The position numbers and the translations under genes were made by a program. This document shows positions 35,673-47,400 of a DNA stretch of 64,000 bases, piece by piece. How positions within the stretch are numbered: position 1 is the first letter of the stretch; each line of letters starts with the position of its first letter. Source of the DNA: Dipteronia dyeriana. Taxonomy: Eukaryota; Streptophyta; Magnoliopsida; Sapindales; Sapindaceae. Location of the stretch: positions 57,264,597-57,328,596 of the forward strand of contig CM065303.1 of NCBI GenBank assembly GCA_032871835.1. The letters are read 5' to 3'. The notes beneath the pieces are model-generated. The model was not told the DNA's origin. It was given only the letters and a program-made list of their open reading frames with translations, and did not search any database.

Positions 35673-37226
35673 TTTGGCCCAGTTCCCTGACGCTCTTCTG
35701 GGTAAGCCCGTTCTTCCATATGATTTTTGGGTCATCCCGGACTCCAATGTCAAAGGTGGGTCAATCGACCGGTTGAGAAGTAAGTTTGGCATTCTCGACA
35801 ACGTCACCATCTCCTTCCCTACAAAAAAAATGACTTCTTTACTCCTCCTAACGGTGTGCCTTCACTCCACGTCGCTGCTCTTGAGAGAGGGGTAAGGCTC
35901 CCCCTTCATCCCACCCTCCGACAGGCCCTCCACACCCTGCAACTTGCTTCCTTCCAGCTAACCTCGAGCTTTAAGAGGCACTTGGTGGGCTTCCTCGTGA
36001 TGTGGAGGGAGTAATACGAGGTTGGAAACCTCACAATGGAACCCGATGCTAAGGAATTGGTGTACGTGTTCCAGATTGGTAGCCTTTCTACAAGCCCAAA
36101 AGGGCAATTCTATGCCAAAGCCAAGAACAAGCTTAACTTCATACTGCTAGGTGCTTCCACGAAAGATCCCTTCTGCAAGGACGAGTGGATACTAATCGGT
36201 GGCGATTGGGGAAACTCTATCTACATTGGCGGGCTAAATCCGAGGTGATCTTAAAGACAGTCATTGCTCAAAATTTCATGAACGCGAAAAACCCTACCTC
36301 TAACTCCTTTGACCCCCGCTGTGTGAATCAGTATTGGTGTATTTCTACTGCCTCTTCTAGTAAGGATGGAGTTTATGAACTAACTTGCTTTACTGTTACT
36401 TGCCTTAATATTAATCTCACTCTCCTTCTTTTTTTTACAGCTTTCGTTATGGCGCTCATCGCCAAGGATCCTCAACAGGCTCACGCTCTTCTTCCCCCTC
36501 CTGATAATCTGGTTCAGGGAAGCCTTTTTGCAATCTTAACTAGGGAAGGCAGGCATCCATCTATTCCTGCTATAACTCAGCGTGCTCATACCCCTCTAAC
36601 TACCCGTTATAAGTCACTATTGTAGGTGTTCGCATCTCGGGCCTTCAGAGTGCATGACAAGGGGGCTCCCAATCTTGATATCGCTTCTACCGCTTCCTTT
36701 GTTACCTCTACTACCACTAAGGACGTCGTTGTTTCTATCTCTCCAATTGGTGTTCCTACTACTTCAATTCCTTATCCTGCCTCTATTCCGGTAAAAAGGG
36801 GTTTAGAAACCGCTGCTATGGAGGGCCCAAGAGATCGTCCCCTGCCTCTACCTAGAACCGTTGACCAAGGTGAGGTCATGAACTGATTTGTAGCCTCTTA
36901 TCCAGGTGGTAGCCTTTCCTCGATGGCTTCAATACCTACCGACCACCTGATTATCAAGGGATCTGCACTCTTGGCCGAGGTAGTAAATTTCCTTCTTCCA
37001 TGGTCCGAGTGTTCAATTGGTTATGTACTAACTTGTGTTTTGTCCACCTTAAGCCTTCAAATAAAATGTTGCTATGAGCCATCAGGTGGCCTCTCTACGC
37101 GACTGCCCTGCAAAGGCTGAGGCTGAAGCTGACACTACCACAGGGTTACTTGATAAAGCTCGGGACCTGATCCAGGAGATGACCATCAACCAGGACAAAA
37201 CAGAGAAAGAGTTAGCTGATCTTCGT
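35673..37226 (+). pseudogene. antisense gene of Tat element B, second part
   Basis: The conserved block seen in A2 (LPYDF..IPDS, then a leucine-rich LHPTLRQALHTLQLA helix and HLVGFL) begins at about 35700. Further pieces are at 36036-36248 (YVFQIGS..DEWILIGGDWGNSIYIGG), after an intron-like stretch ending TTTTTTACAG at 36440, and at 37074-37230 (coiled-coil-like, SHQVASLRD). The order matches A2. One frameshift inside the helix region (near 35840) and a broken frame near 36240 mark it as inactive. The Transposase_28 (PF04195) assignment is from memory of the family pattern. The sequence match to B is lost after about 37230. Confidence 0.65.
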
Positions 37227-37232
37227 ATTTAT

Positions 37233-38120
37233 TGTATATCTTTTGAAGTTATGGCATGTTTGGGGTTTGTATTGTGATAGCTAGCATTTAGGTCATATTT
37301 GTCATCTAGCTAAGTCTCTATGCATTGCATTTAAACATTATTGTTTATGTCTTATTGGCATTTATTGATTGTAAAATTATTTCACTTGATTATATGTTGT
37401 GACAACTTGTGTTGGTTGGACTTTTATTGACAATTAGGTTGTTGGATTTTATCTATATCTAATTGAGTCCTTGTATATGGGCATGTAGGCATTGTTGATA
37501 ACTAGGATGTTGTATTGCATTATCTACATCTAGTTAGGCATTGTATGTTTGGTCTAGCATATCTTGCATTGAGCATTCATTGGTTGTTCACTTAGACCTT
37601 TATACTCTTTATAGAGTCAAAGTCTTGTGGCCTCTAGGTGAAGCTGTACAAACAAGTCAAGTCTTAAAACCAAAGGTAAGTTGGCAAGCAATTGGTCAAG
37701 TGCCACTGTAAAAAGCCCAATGGGTAGAGTATGAGGTGCTCATGCCAAAAGTAGTGTCTCGGGGGATATCACTAGGGATTGAACCAAGAGTGGCGAGTGA
37801 TAGTATCCATAGTCTGAGGTTGTCGAGAGTGAGAGTCGAGTATCACTTGAGGGTGTAACCTTTTATTCATATAGTGAATTTTTGTGATCTTGTGTGGCTA
37901 GCAGAATAGCCCGTTGTTTTTCCCATTTGAAGGGTTTCCAAGTATACATCAAGTTTTATTTATATTTTCGTACTTTATACTTGATTTTGTTTGTATGTTT
38001 GTTGGGTGAATAGTTAATATTGATTAATCAAGAAAAATTGGTAATTGACTTGATCAAAACCTATCCCCTCCCCCATCTAGGTTTAGACACATGCTTTTAA
38101 AGGGAATTTTCAATAGTACA
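37233..38120 (+). repeat. probable Ty1/copia LTR fragment or solo LTR
   Basis: The sequence starts TGTATATC at the point where element B stops matching A2. Its last 150 bases resemble the end of Tork/Sire-type copia LTRs: a long T-rich stretch, then a CCTATCCCCTCCCCCATCTAGG box and a TACA end. No primer site or coding region follows, and no target duplication is found, so the exact edges are uncertain. Confidence 0.4.
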
Positions 38121-38600
38121 CCAACAGTCTTTGGGCCAAAGAAGGAACCGGGAACCCCTGTTGAAGGATATACTCATAAAAACAGGTCCATCCAGAAATA
38201 TCTAAGTCGGCTCATTCATGCTCTTTAGCAGTACATAGTTCGACATGATTAGTTATTTCATATATCGTTCTCAGGCTATCCATGTTGGTGTCAGTAAGCA
38301 CGCTCCCTGGATTGTCTCCAGCTAAAATACCTAATGGCCTGCCAGAGTAAGATGGCTCATCGACCTCTATATACTCTTGGAATTCGACCCGTTGTGCAAT
38401 GACATGTTTGACTCCCGTCTCGAGCATGCTCGATTTATTTATAACTACTTCTGACGGGTTGGCTACGGTGATCTTTCGCTCAACACTCTAGGATTCAACT
38501 TCGACACCTCCCTTGATTTCAACTTCGTACCACTAGGGGTCTAAGTAAAGGCTGGACTCAAAGTCGTACTCTCGTTTGACATGATGCCTTTAAATGCTGA
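38121..38600 (-). other. unassigned coding-like fragment
   Basis: The minus strand has a 71-codon frame (38427-38212) with acidic and glycine-rich parts. Flanking frames read on with stops. I do not recognise the product. Its position beside LTR-like DNA suggests a retroelement gag or protease remnant, but no motif proves it. Confidence 0.25.
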
Positions 38601-39960
38601 CAAATGCAAGAAATGCAAAAGTCAAGTACAAACCAAAAATCTAAAATAAAGACCTAAGGTTTAAAATCGAAACCTAGGGTTTACATAGTCAAAACCTAAC
38701 TTAAAATTGAAACCTAGGGTTTGCAGTCAGAAACCTAAAGGTAAAATTGACCCGTTGAGACTTCAGTAGATCTTAGTCGATCGAGTAGAGATCTATAACC
38801 CCACAACGATGCGATAAGTTGTAACCAACACAAATCATGCAAAACATTGCGTAGATGGATCTAATTCACCGCTAGATCAACTTTTAATAACTTAGCAAGA
38901 AGAACATCAAAAAACAACGAAAACATCAACTTTAAACCTGGAAAAATCCCCAAAGCTATGGCTTTGCTAATTTCTTACACATGGATAAAATTAATTATTG
39001 CACAAGCAAAATCGATAAAGAAAAGAAATTTTTGCTTACCCTGAAACTTGAATTCGATGATTCCACTATAAAATACATCGAAAATTTACATACATTGAAA
39101 GATTTGGGCAGTTTTTGCCTTATATGGAAACGAAGAGATAAATGAAGCTTAGTAGAGAAGTTTGGTTTTTAAACCAAGATTTTAACCACGTTTCCAACCA
39201 TGGTTGCTACATGTCGTGACCGCCTAGGTAACTATGAAATTAATTTCGAATTTCAACTCATTAGAAATCGTACCTAAAACGAGGTGCCACGTCAACCCTA
39301 GGACTTGAACTGCTTCAATCTCATCAGTTAAGCTTCTCAAAGCTCACGAAGTAGGCAACACCATGTCGTAGCGAAAGTTCTTATCAATCGTTCTACTTGA
39401 CACATCGTCGAACCCACGCTTAACACAACTGAAATTTACATTCTCTAATTCAGAGACTTCCTCTTTAAAGAGTGTGGGACAAACTCTGGTAGACAAAAAT
39501 GGTTTATGGGGCCTACATTTAAAGCCCATTGACAATTTCAAGTCAAACATGGGCTAGACCCAACTGATTCGGGTCAATCCACCAGAGTTACCTTTTGACT
39601 TGGTCACTCACCTGCTTCAAATAAACCACTGTAATCGTGGATAACACTTTACCGATTTGAACTGGTAAAACAACGATAAGATCTCTTGAAATCCAGTTAG
39701 GATTTCAGGGATATTCCCTAACAATTCCCCAAGGTCCAGATGGCTCTAGGAATTATATAAATAAGATTATTCCCTCACTGAAAGGGGATTATGATCTTTC
39801 TTATCTCCAAAGCTTTTTACGTCCTGAACTCAGTCGAAATACAGACCCTAGCCATCGGAATACCCCTACTGGAAAAATTACGATCATTCTATAGTCTATC
39901 GCTCAGCCCAAGCACACATAAGGCTTAAAGATCCAACACCTCCGCCTTTTCCTTTCTTTT
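38600..39960 (+). repeat. gypsy-like LTR remnant
   Basis: A TATA-like TTATATAAATAAG lies at about 39756-39768. It is followed at about 90-100 bp by an AGCCATCGGAATACCCCTACTGG motif, similar to the late-LTR motif of Tat-group gypsy elements. No LTR ends, primer site or coding region can be fixed. The repeated CCTAGGGTTT-type wording at 38650-38750 is part of it. Confidence 0.35.
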
Positions 39961-40203
39961 TCAATTCTCCTGTTTCTTGTTCCTTTTCATCTTTTTTTGC
40001 AAGCTTTTAGAGTAATCGACTAGTCCAATTCGACCAGTTAGACCAAGTTGTTTGAGTTTAACTCGAATCCGACCAATTCTAGTTAATTGTAGATCCGACC
40101 ATCTACAATAATTACCTATGTCTATAAAAATCTTGTATCCTAATTGAATCATTTCTCAAAATATAACTAAAAGATTTACAATTCATATATAAAAAAAACA
40201 TAA

Positions 40204-40228
40204 CAATAATAATAATAATAATAATAAT
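40204..40228. repeat. (AAT)n microsatellite
   Basis: About eight AAT units in a row. The flanking 40229-40364 is non-coding with a short direct repeat (CAGATTGGCACTGGCA twice). Confidence 0.9.
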
Positions 40229-40372
40229 GAGGCCTAAGTTTTAGGTAGGTTCTTACGAAGCCGCCTCGGTGGCCTAGGCTACCATTCGACACAGCTCGGA
40301 CGCATGGCAGATTGGCACTGGCAGATTGGCACTGGCAAATTGCCCACTCCAACCGTGAAACGTTGTTGAGAT

Positions 40373-41068
40373 TAGGGGTGGGCATGGTTCGGTTCGGTTC
40401 GGTTCGGTTTTGACCAAAACCATATTGAACCGATATATATTCGGTTTTTAAAAATGTGAATCGGTTTGAATCGTTTGAACTTGAAAATCGAATTGAACCG
40501 AACACCTTTATCTCGGTTCGGTTCGATTCGGTTCAATTCGATTTTTCGGCCTAATGGGCTTTGAAGGTTTTTTAATATGTTTTTTTAATTTTTCAGGTTT
40601 TTAAGTTGCATTTTTGGCATTTAGCCTTAAACTTTTTTAAGAAAGCATAATATGTAAAAATTAATTTAAACAAAATACAATCCAATTTTGAATCCGAATC
40701 TAAAATTTCAATCATATTCGGTCTACATACTCAATCAAAATATAAAATCATCATAACTTCTATAAATATAAGTAAAAAAAATGTAGTATATATATGTAGT
40801 CCAAAAATAAAACATCATTAACAAACAATACATAATAAAATTGAACCTTATAAAATAATTAATTAAGACAATTCGGTTTATTCGGTTCGGTTTGGTTTTG
40901 TATGTCCAAAACCGAAACCGAACCGAATTCAATTCAGTTTTTAAATTTCAAATCGGTTTGAACCGAATAGAAACTACGAACCGAACCGAACACCCTTTTT
41001 CGGTTCGGTTCAATTCGGTTCAATTCGGTTCAATTCGGTTTCGGTTTTGGTTTTGATGTCCACCCCTA
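40373..41068. mobile_element. hAT-type non-autonomous element 1 (696 bp)
   Basis: The ends are TAGGGGTGGGCA and TGTCCACCCCTA, an imperfect inverted repeat of the hAT type. The perfect 8-bp target duplication GTTGAGAT lies at 40365-40372 and 41069-41076. Both ends carry strings of CGGTT/AACCG pentamers. No transposase is present. Confidence 0.88.
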
Positions 41069-42021
41069 GTTGAGATGCTGAAAAATATCAAAGTAATTTG
41101 GTCACTTCCTGTTAAGGGTGGGCACTAAGTTGCATACCGAACCGAATCGAACTGAACCGAACAAAAAAAAAAGGTGTTCGGTTCGGTTGGTAGAATTAAT
41201 TTGGTTTAAACCGGTTTAAAAATTAAAAACCGAATTTTTATTCGGTTCAAACCGGTTTAATTTTCAAAACACCGGATTGAATCAAATAAACCGGTTATAA
41301 AAGAAAAAAAAACCCTAAAATTTTCTAATTCTCTTTCTGTCTTTCATTTTAGACTTCTCACCACACACACACGCAACCTCTCTTACTATGCTCATCAGCG
41401 TTCATCAACTCTGTTCCAGACTTCCAGTGTTCCGATCTGCTCATCAACTCCGTGCATCAACCTCCGATCTGCTCCTACAAGTACAAGGTTTGTCACTTTC
41501 TCTGTTTTCTTATTTTCCTAATTTTCTTCTCTTACAACTACAACAACCAATTTGCTTTTTCTTTTCCTAATTTTCTTCTTCTTCTTTTTCTTCTAATTTT
41601 CTTCTTGTCTTCTTTTTTTGTTTCACTTCTGATTTGCTCGTCTTCTTCGCCAGACGCCAGCCAAAGCCTCAACTATGTTCAAGTGTTTCGATTTGCTCAA
41701 CATCTGATCTGTTGATCCGATTTGCTCAGCCAAAAGCCAAAGCCTCACTTCCTCAACGTTTGATTTGCTCATCTTCACCTTGTCCGATCTACTTGAACGA
41801 GAGCAAGGTAAATGATGGTTTCACTAGTACAAGTGTATATGTCTTAAGAGTTTTATATGATTTCAATCTGATTACATGACGTTTTCAATTTTTTTGTTTT
41901 TATATATACTTCAAGCATAAGTGTAGATATGGTTATAGTTCTGTGATGTCAATCTGATTACCTAGTCATTAGTAAGATTTTTGTTTCTATATATACTTTT
42001 GCTATCCTCTTGTAGATTTTG

Positions 42022-42023
<2 letters not shown>

Positions 42024-42099
<76 letters not shown>
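42024..42099. repeat. (AT)n microsatellite inside the Pack-hAT
   Basis: About 38 uninterrupted AT units lie just before the first captured exon. A second short AT tract lies at about 42669-42688. Confidence 0.95.
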
Positions 42100-42103
<4 letters not shown>

Positions 42104-42141
42104 TTCAAGGTGACTAATTTATCCATATATGTGATATTTAG

Positions 42142-42824
42142 GTGTGGGATGCGATTGCTGCAGACCCTAAGCTGCTGGTGTTTTTGAAAGCATATCGAAA
42201 TATTGTTCCTGTGCCGAGACATTGGTGTCAGAAGAGGAAATTTTTCCAGGTCAGTGGTTCCTACTAAGAACTTACTAATTTGGGTTAAAATATGCATGCA
42301 ATACTGATGGAATAGTGATTAGTGAACGTGATGGATTTAGGGAAGGGGTGAGGAAAATCATGTCGATAAGATTTCCCTTATATGTATATATGTGGTTCTT
42401 GCAGGGTAACGGCTGTGACAACCATGGAACCTGGACTTGTATGTGTTTTGCAAAGAGGACCGTTGAATGATTTTTGTTTTAAATATGTTTTATAGTGTGG
42501 GTTGGGATAAAGATACTTATCTGATGCTTTAATTGGGAGTAGAATGGCATACCTTTGCATTCTAGATATAGGTGATTTGTTCAATGTTGAGGTGCTAATT
42601 AATCTGCTTTGTAATTTCAGATGCCTTTCCATTGTGCCTAATGCCCTGGCTAGATTCGCCTAAAGATTATATATATATATATATATATGAAGTGATCTGA
42701 GTTGGTTGAAGTTCTTTTTGTGTGCGAAATTATTTGTATCTCATCAGGTTTTGAATTTTTGTTTTTTCAGGGGAAGCATGGAATTGATTTCATTGCTGCA
42801 ACAGGAATTGCGAAAATTAGACAG
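42142..42824 (+). pseudogene. SF3B2: captured SF3B2 (splicing factor 3b subunit 2) gene fragment
   Basis: Two exon-like pieces keep frame across good splice sites. The first (42142-42249, 36 codons, after TTTAG and before GTCAGT) reads VWDAIAADPKLLVFLKAYRN followed by VPVPRHWCQKRKF. The second (42771-42824, 18 codons, after TTTTTTCAG and before GTAATT) reads GKHGIDFIAATGIAKIRQ. This wording is the hallmark of the conserved DUF382 region of SF3B2/SAP145, a U2 snRNP protein. Compared with the family as I recall it, about eight residues are missing between GKHGI and DFIAATGI. Only this small part of a protein of several hundred residues is present, and the piece lies inside a hAT element, so it is a captured fragment. 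The intron is 521 bp. Possible further exon-like bits near 43278-43300 and 43430 are not recognised. Confidence 0.8.
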
Positions 42825-44081
42825 GTAATTTTAATTTTGTTAATATATTAATATACCTTATTTTGGGTTTCTTTCCAATCATTTTGCCAATGTGAATCTA
42901 GTGAAAGCCACCGGTAATTTGTTTCATATTCTTGGGAGGTATTATTATGTAATTATAATTTGGGAGGTTTTTGGGTTATGTTTTTCATGTTTCATTGAGG
43001 GAGTGGCTTTGTTAAGGTTTTTTCATGACATATATATGGTGGGGTTGGATAAAGTTTAGTTTTTGAGAGAATGATAGTCTCTCTATTTTAAAGATGCTCT
43101 ATGACTTGCAGACTCTCTCAATTTGTGAAAATATTTGTCTATTGTAGATTGTATGTTGTTACCTCTTTTACAATAACATATACAACTTTCATTTTTAATT
43201 TTTAAAGATTAAGGAAAATCCATTTCAAAGCCTTTAATCCATTCTATGACTTGTTGTAACCTATTTGTCTATTGTAGATTGATTGATGAAGCCATGAAGG
43301 TAAGCCTTTAATTGTTGGTATATGCATAATTGTTCACTATATTTTTTTTGTTTCTATGGAGCATAATTGCACAAAGATTGAGTGACAAATGCATATATAT
43401 TTTTTCATGCTTTTTTTTTTATCTGTAGGCAACTGGAGGAGTGACAAAATGGAATGCATTTTTTTATAATTTTATGTATGTGGATTGTGGAATGTGGTGT
43501 GGAAACTATAATTGAAATGTTATTTTAGTTGACTACTTGATTAGTTGTAATTTTGATTTGGAGTTATTTTAGTTGTAATTTTGATTTGGAGTTGGATTAT
43601 TTATTTTTGGGAGGTATTATTATGTAATGTATTATTATTAACTGATTTTTGAATTTTTATTTTGGAGTTTAGAATGTATTAATATGTTTTTTTATATTTT
43701 AGAATGAGTTTATTATTAACTTATTATTATGTAATATGTTTTTAAATGATTTAATTTTTTTAATATATTTTTAAGTTATGTTTGATTTGAGTTTTATGGC
43801 TTTGGGCTTGTCTAAATTAGTATCTAACAACCATTAATTTTAAAAACAGAAGCTATATGGCCCATTATGCACAAAACCAAATTGAACCGAACCGAACCGA
43901 ACCGAAACGTTTAAAATCAGTTCAGTTCAGTTCAGTTCAATTCGGTTCCTATTTCTTATTTGGTTTAAACCGGTTTAAATTTGAATGAACCGAAATATTT
44001 TCGGTTCAATTCGATTTTATCCAAAATAAAACCAAACCGAACCGAACCGAATCGAACCGAACCGAACCGTGCATACCCCTA

Positions 44082-44448
44082 CTTCCTGTGAATGGATATG
44101 GACCGGATTGGCCCACCCAATCTGGCCTTCATCTAAATCAAGTGACTTTGGGAATGTGAAAGGTGTGAAGACTATATTATAGATTAGAGTGCAGTCATGC
44201 ATAAAGTCATCAAACAAAGATGGGTCAATTCTCTGCTCAAACCAAGAAATTGAACGAATCTTCCTACACCGTACCTATTCTAGATTTATACCATTACCCG
44301 TCTTCTTTTCATAGTCTGAGAACACGCAATTATTCCAAGTCCTGACCTTTTCAAACCCAATCATTTTTCTTTCTTTTCACAAAATTCTACATCCATATCA
44401 ATCATCATCTCTAGGTAACAATTTCATTTCTCAGAGAGAGAAAGAGAG
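44082..44448 (+). promoter_or_regulatory. upstream region of the MACPF gene
   Basis: There are 367 bp between the Pack-hAT and the start codon. A TATA-like ATATTATAGA lies at about 44174. A GA-rich leader (CAGAGAGAGAAAGAGAG) leads into the ATG. The start context AGAGATGGG is a good plant context. Promoter elements further upstream would have been displaced by the hAT insertion. Confidence 0.45.
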
Positions 44449-47400
44449 ATGGGTAATAACATAGTGGAGAAAGCTCTGAGCAGCCTAGGCAGAGGATTTG
44501 ATTTAACATCTGATTTTAAGCTCAAGTACTGCAAAGGCAACGAAAGATTGGTTGTTCTTAACGAAACTGATAAGAGAGATATCATTGTGCCTTGTTTTGG
44601 ATCCATCAATTATGTTTCCATCGATATTAAATGCGATAAAGGCGATCGGACTCGTTACCAATCCGATATCCTCACCTTCAATCAGGTTCGTTTATATGAT
44701 TTTGTCTGTTTTGAATCTCGTCTCGTGAGATACTATTGAAGATTGAGTTTTGACGGTTAAAAATGATTGTCTGGTGCAGATGTCCGAGTTTTTCAACCAG
44801 AAATCATCCGTGCCCGGAAAAATACCTTCCGGATTATTCAATGCAATGTTTGGATTTCAGAGCGGTTCATGGGCAACGGATGCAGGGAATACAAAATATT
44901 TAGGACTTGATGGGTACTTCATAGTACTATTCAACCTTCATATTGATCGATATCCGCTGCTTCTCTCTGATGAAGTTCGTAATGCAGTTCCATCTTCCTG
45001 GGATCCTTGTGCCTTAGCAAGGTAATTATGTAACGTTGTCTTCTTTTTTTTCTTTTTAATTATAATTTTTATACACCTATATACCTGTATATTCAAATGT
45101 TTTTCTGGGTTTGGTAATTAATTTGAAGATAAAATTCAATTATTCAATGTTTTTAGTAGGACAAGTTACGGCATCACTTAATAATGACATCATTTGAAAT
45201 TTATTATTTTCACTTCTTATCTTCAAACTTATTTTGGAACTCATTATTCGTTAATGTTCCACAAAGAGTCCCAAGAGAAATTGATTTGAAACGGTATTTC
45301 ACCTATATTTTTATTTTGAAATTATTACACACACGGAAATATCGGGGTCCGGACAGTCAGGTTTCTAAATGCGTGTTTTTTTTTAATATTATTTATGGAT
45401 TCCCACACCTTCTGACCTACAACTAGTCGTCGTCGTCTACTACTACTACTAATAATAATAATAATTCTTTAGTACCGATGTAAATGGAAAATATTTCAGA
45501 ACCTTGAGTTTGTAAAATTACAAATTACAAAAACTAAATATTTATTTATGTATTGTTACAAAACCGCTCCTTTAACGTTATAAAATTAAGGATTCTGAAT
45601 TTTCATTTTCATAGCATCCTTACCAAATAAGCACTATATATATATATATATAATTTAGTTATAATTTTAGTGAAGTGTTCCTTATTTTGAAATTTGCAAG
45701 TATTTTCATGAATTCAATAAGGAAATTATTGAATTTTGATTTTTTTTTTATGGATTATAAGAATAATAAAATATATTTAAAAGAAAAAGATTAGTTAAAA
45801 CTATTTTATTTTACAATGTTTCGTCCTCATTTTTTAATGTTTCATATTATTATTTTTTTATTTTTAGAAATTAAAGAAGTTTTAATGCTTGAAATATTTT
45901 TCAAACTTTGTTCATACCTATAGTACCTTCTTTTATCATCCATATAAGAAATTACATAAAATAATCAAAAAATATATTGAGTTTTATCAAATCTTCAAGG
46001 ATATTAACGTAATAAATCTCTCACTAGATTAGGTTTAGATTCACACTAAACCATTACTAATTAAATAATATTTTATTCATTGATCTTCATTTAGTATTCG
46101 GCTAATAAGAACATTAATAACATCTCTTTTGTAACTATTGTTAATGTTCTTGAATAGTAGTAAAACTCCTTTATCTATATTTTCATTTTTCAAGTTATCC
46201 AAATTAATTGGACAGAAATAAATAATTATTAAGAGAGGTTCTCGTTGGGATGAATCCATGATTTTCTATCCGACGGAACTGAACTAAATACTAGTTATAA
46301 AACTTTTTAAACAACCTTAATAAAAAGATGGATTTCATTAATAAAAAGGTAAATATACAACTAGTCATGAGATATAATAAATATAACATCTCAACATGTA
46401 TATTCCAACAAAATAAATTGAAGTTAAATAAAAAATAATTTTAATCACCAAATAGTAAGAAAAAAAATTGTTCCAACAAGCTGACATATAAAGAATTGTA
46501 TCTATAGTGGAAATGGTGAGATATGTCACCTTTTTTAAGGTGTGTTGTGATGATGTCACCAATTTAATAACTTAAGTTTAAAAGACACTTATTATGGTGA
46601 ACTATCCAAATTGCCCCTGAATTTTAAATTTTAAAAAGCAACTTTCTGGACTCGTTGGTATCTCCCTGAAAAACTTGTCTGAAAAACTTGACTCTGTCTC
46701 TAAAAAAGTTGTCTCTCTCCAGATTCTGCATCAGAAGGTAACAAATATTTATGATCTTCACTTAAATTTCTTTTATGCATTTAAGATATTTTGCATTCAT
46801 TTCTGTGTGGGTTAACAATGTATCAATTTCAGATTCTGTACTAAAATGTATGAAAATGGAAAACATCCGTGCTTTTTTCTTGTGTCACCAAGAATGTTTA
46901 AAGATGAATCAAATTTATTTTGTATTGGAACGAGCTTTTGTTTAGTTTGAAAAAAGCTCGATTATTTGAAAAAAAATGCTCGACAAAAAAAATGCTTGAT
47001 CCCTTAAGAAAAGTTCTCGATCCCCTAGGAAAAGTTCTCGATCCCTAGACAAAAGTTCTCGATAATTTAACAAATAATCTCGATCCCTTAAAAACGTTAT
47101 CGACCCCTTAAAAAATTTCTCGATCACTTAGAAAAAGTTCTCGGTCCCTTAGAAAAAGTTCTCGATCCCTTGATAAAAATTCTTGATCCTTTGATAAATG
47201 TTCTCGATTCCTTGATAAAAGTTCTCGATCATTTGACAAATATTCTCGATCCCTTAAAAAAATTCTCTAACCGTTAGAAATGTTCTCGATCTCTTCGAAA
47301 AAGTTCCCGTTCCCTTGATAAAAGTTCTCAATAAGTTGACAAATATTATCGATAAAAGTTCTCGAATCGAACCGTTATAAAAGTTCTCGATCCGTTGTAA

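Larger units (their letters stand above)
41113..44081 (+). mobile_element. Pack-type hAT element carrying SF3B2 exons (2969 bp)
   Basis: The ends are TAAGGGTGGGCA and TGCATACCCCTA with the perfect 8-bp target duplication CTTCCTGT (41105-41112 and 44082-44089). Subterminal pentamer strings match element 4 (55091-55642) at both ends in reverse orientation, so the two belong to one family. The inside (about 41300-43850) is unrelated to the small family members. It holds exons and introns of a host splicing-factor gene, a pyrimidine-rich leader-like stretch and an AT microsatellite. No transposase is seen, so it must have been moved by enzyme from elsewhere. It ends 367 bp before the MACPF start codon, in that gene's promoter region. 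Confidence 0.85.

Noticed and set aside
38090..38120. Similarity of CTTTTAAAGGGAATTTT to the D LTR end as the missing part of D's 5' LTR
   Set aside because: The match is only about 20 bases, in the wrong orientation for the rest of D's LTR.
1..40000. Integrated plant virus (pararetrovirus) as source of the reverse transcriptases
   Set aside because: All RT regions are joined to integrase in Ty1 or Ty3 order, with LTRs and tRNA primer sites. No movement or coat protein is seen.
40373..41068. CRISPR-like or telomere-like array of short GGTTC repeats
   Set aside because: The pentamers are uneven and lie at the ends of hAT elements with 8-bp target duplications. There are no regular spacers and the genome is a plant.
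44449..44470. N-myristoylation site on the MACPF protein (starts Met-Gly-Asn-Asn-Ile-Val)
   Set aside because: The residue usually Ser, Thr or small at the sixth position is Val, so the signal is weak.
46942..47127. Minus-strand frame rich in Arg-Asp-Glu-Leu-Phe repeats
   Set aside because: It is produced by the 21-bp minisatellite, whose period is a multiple of three.
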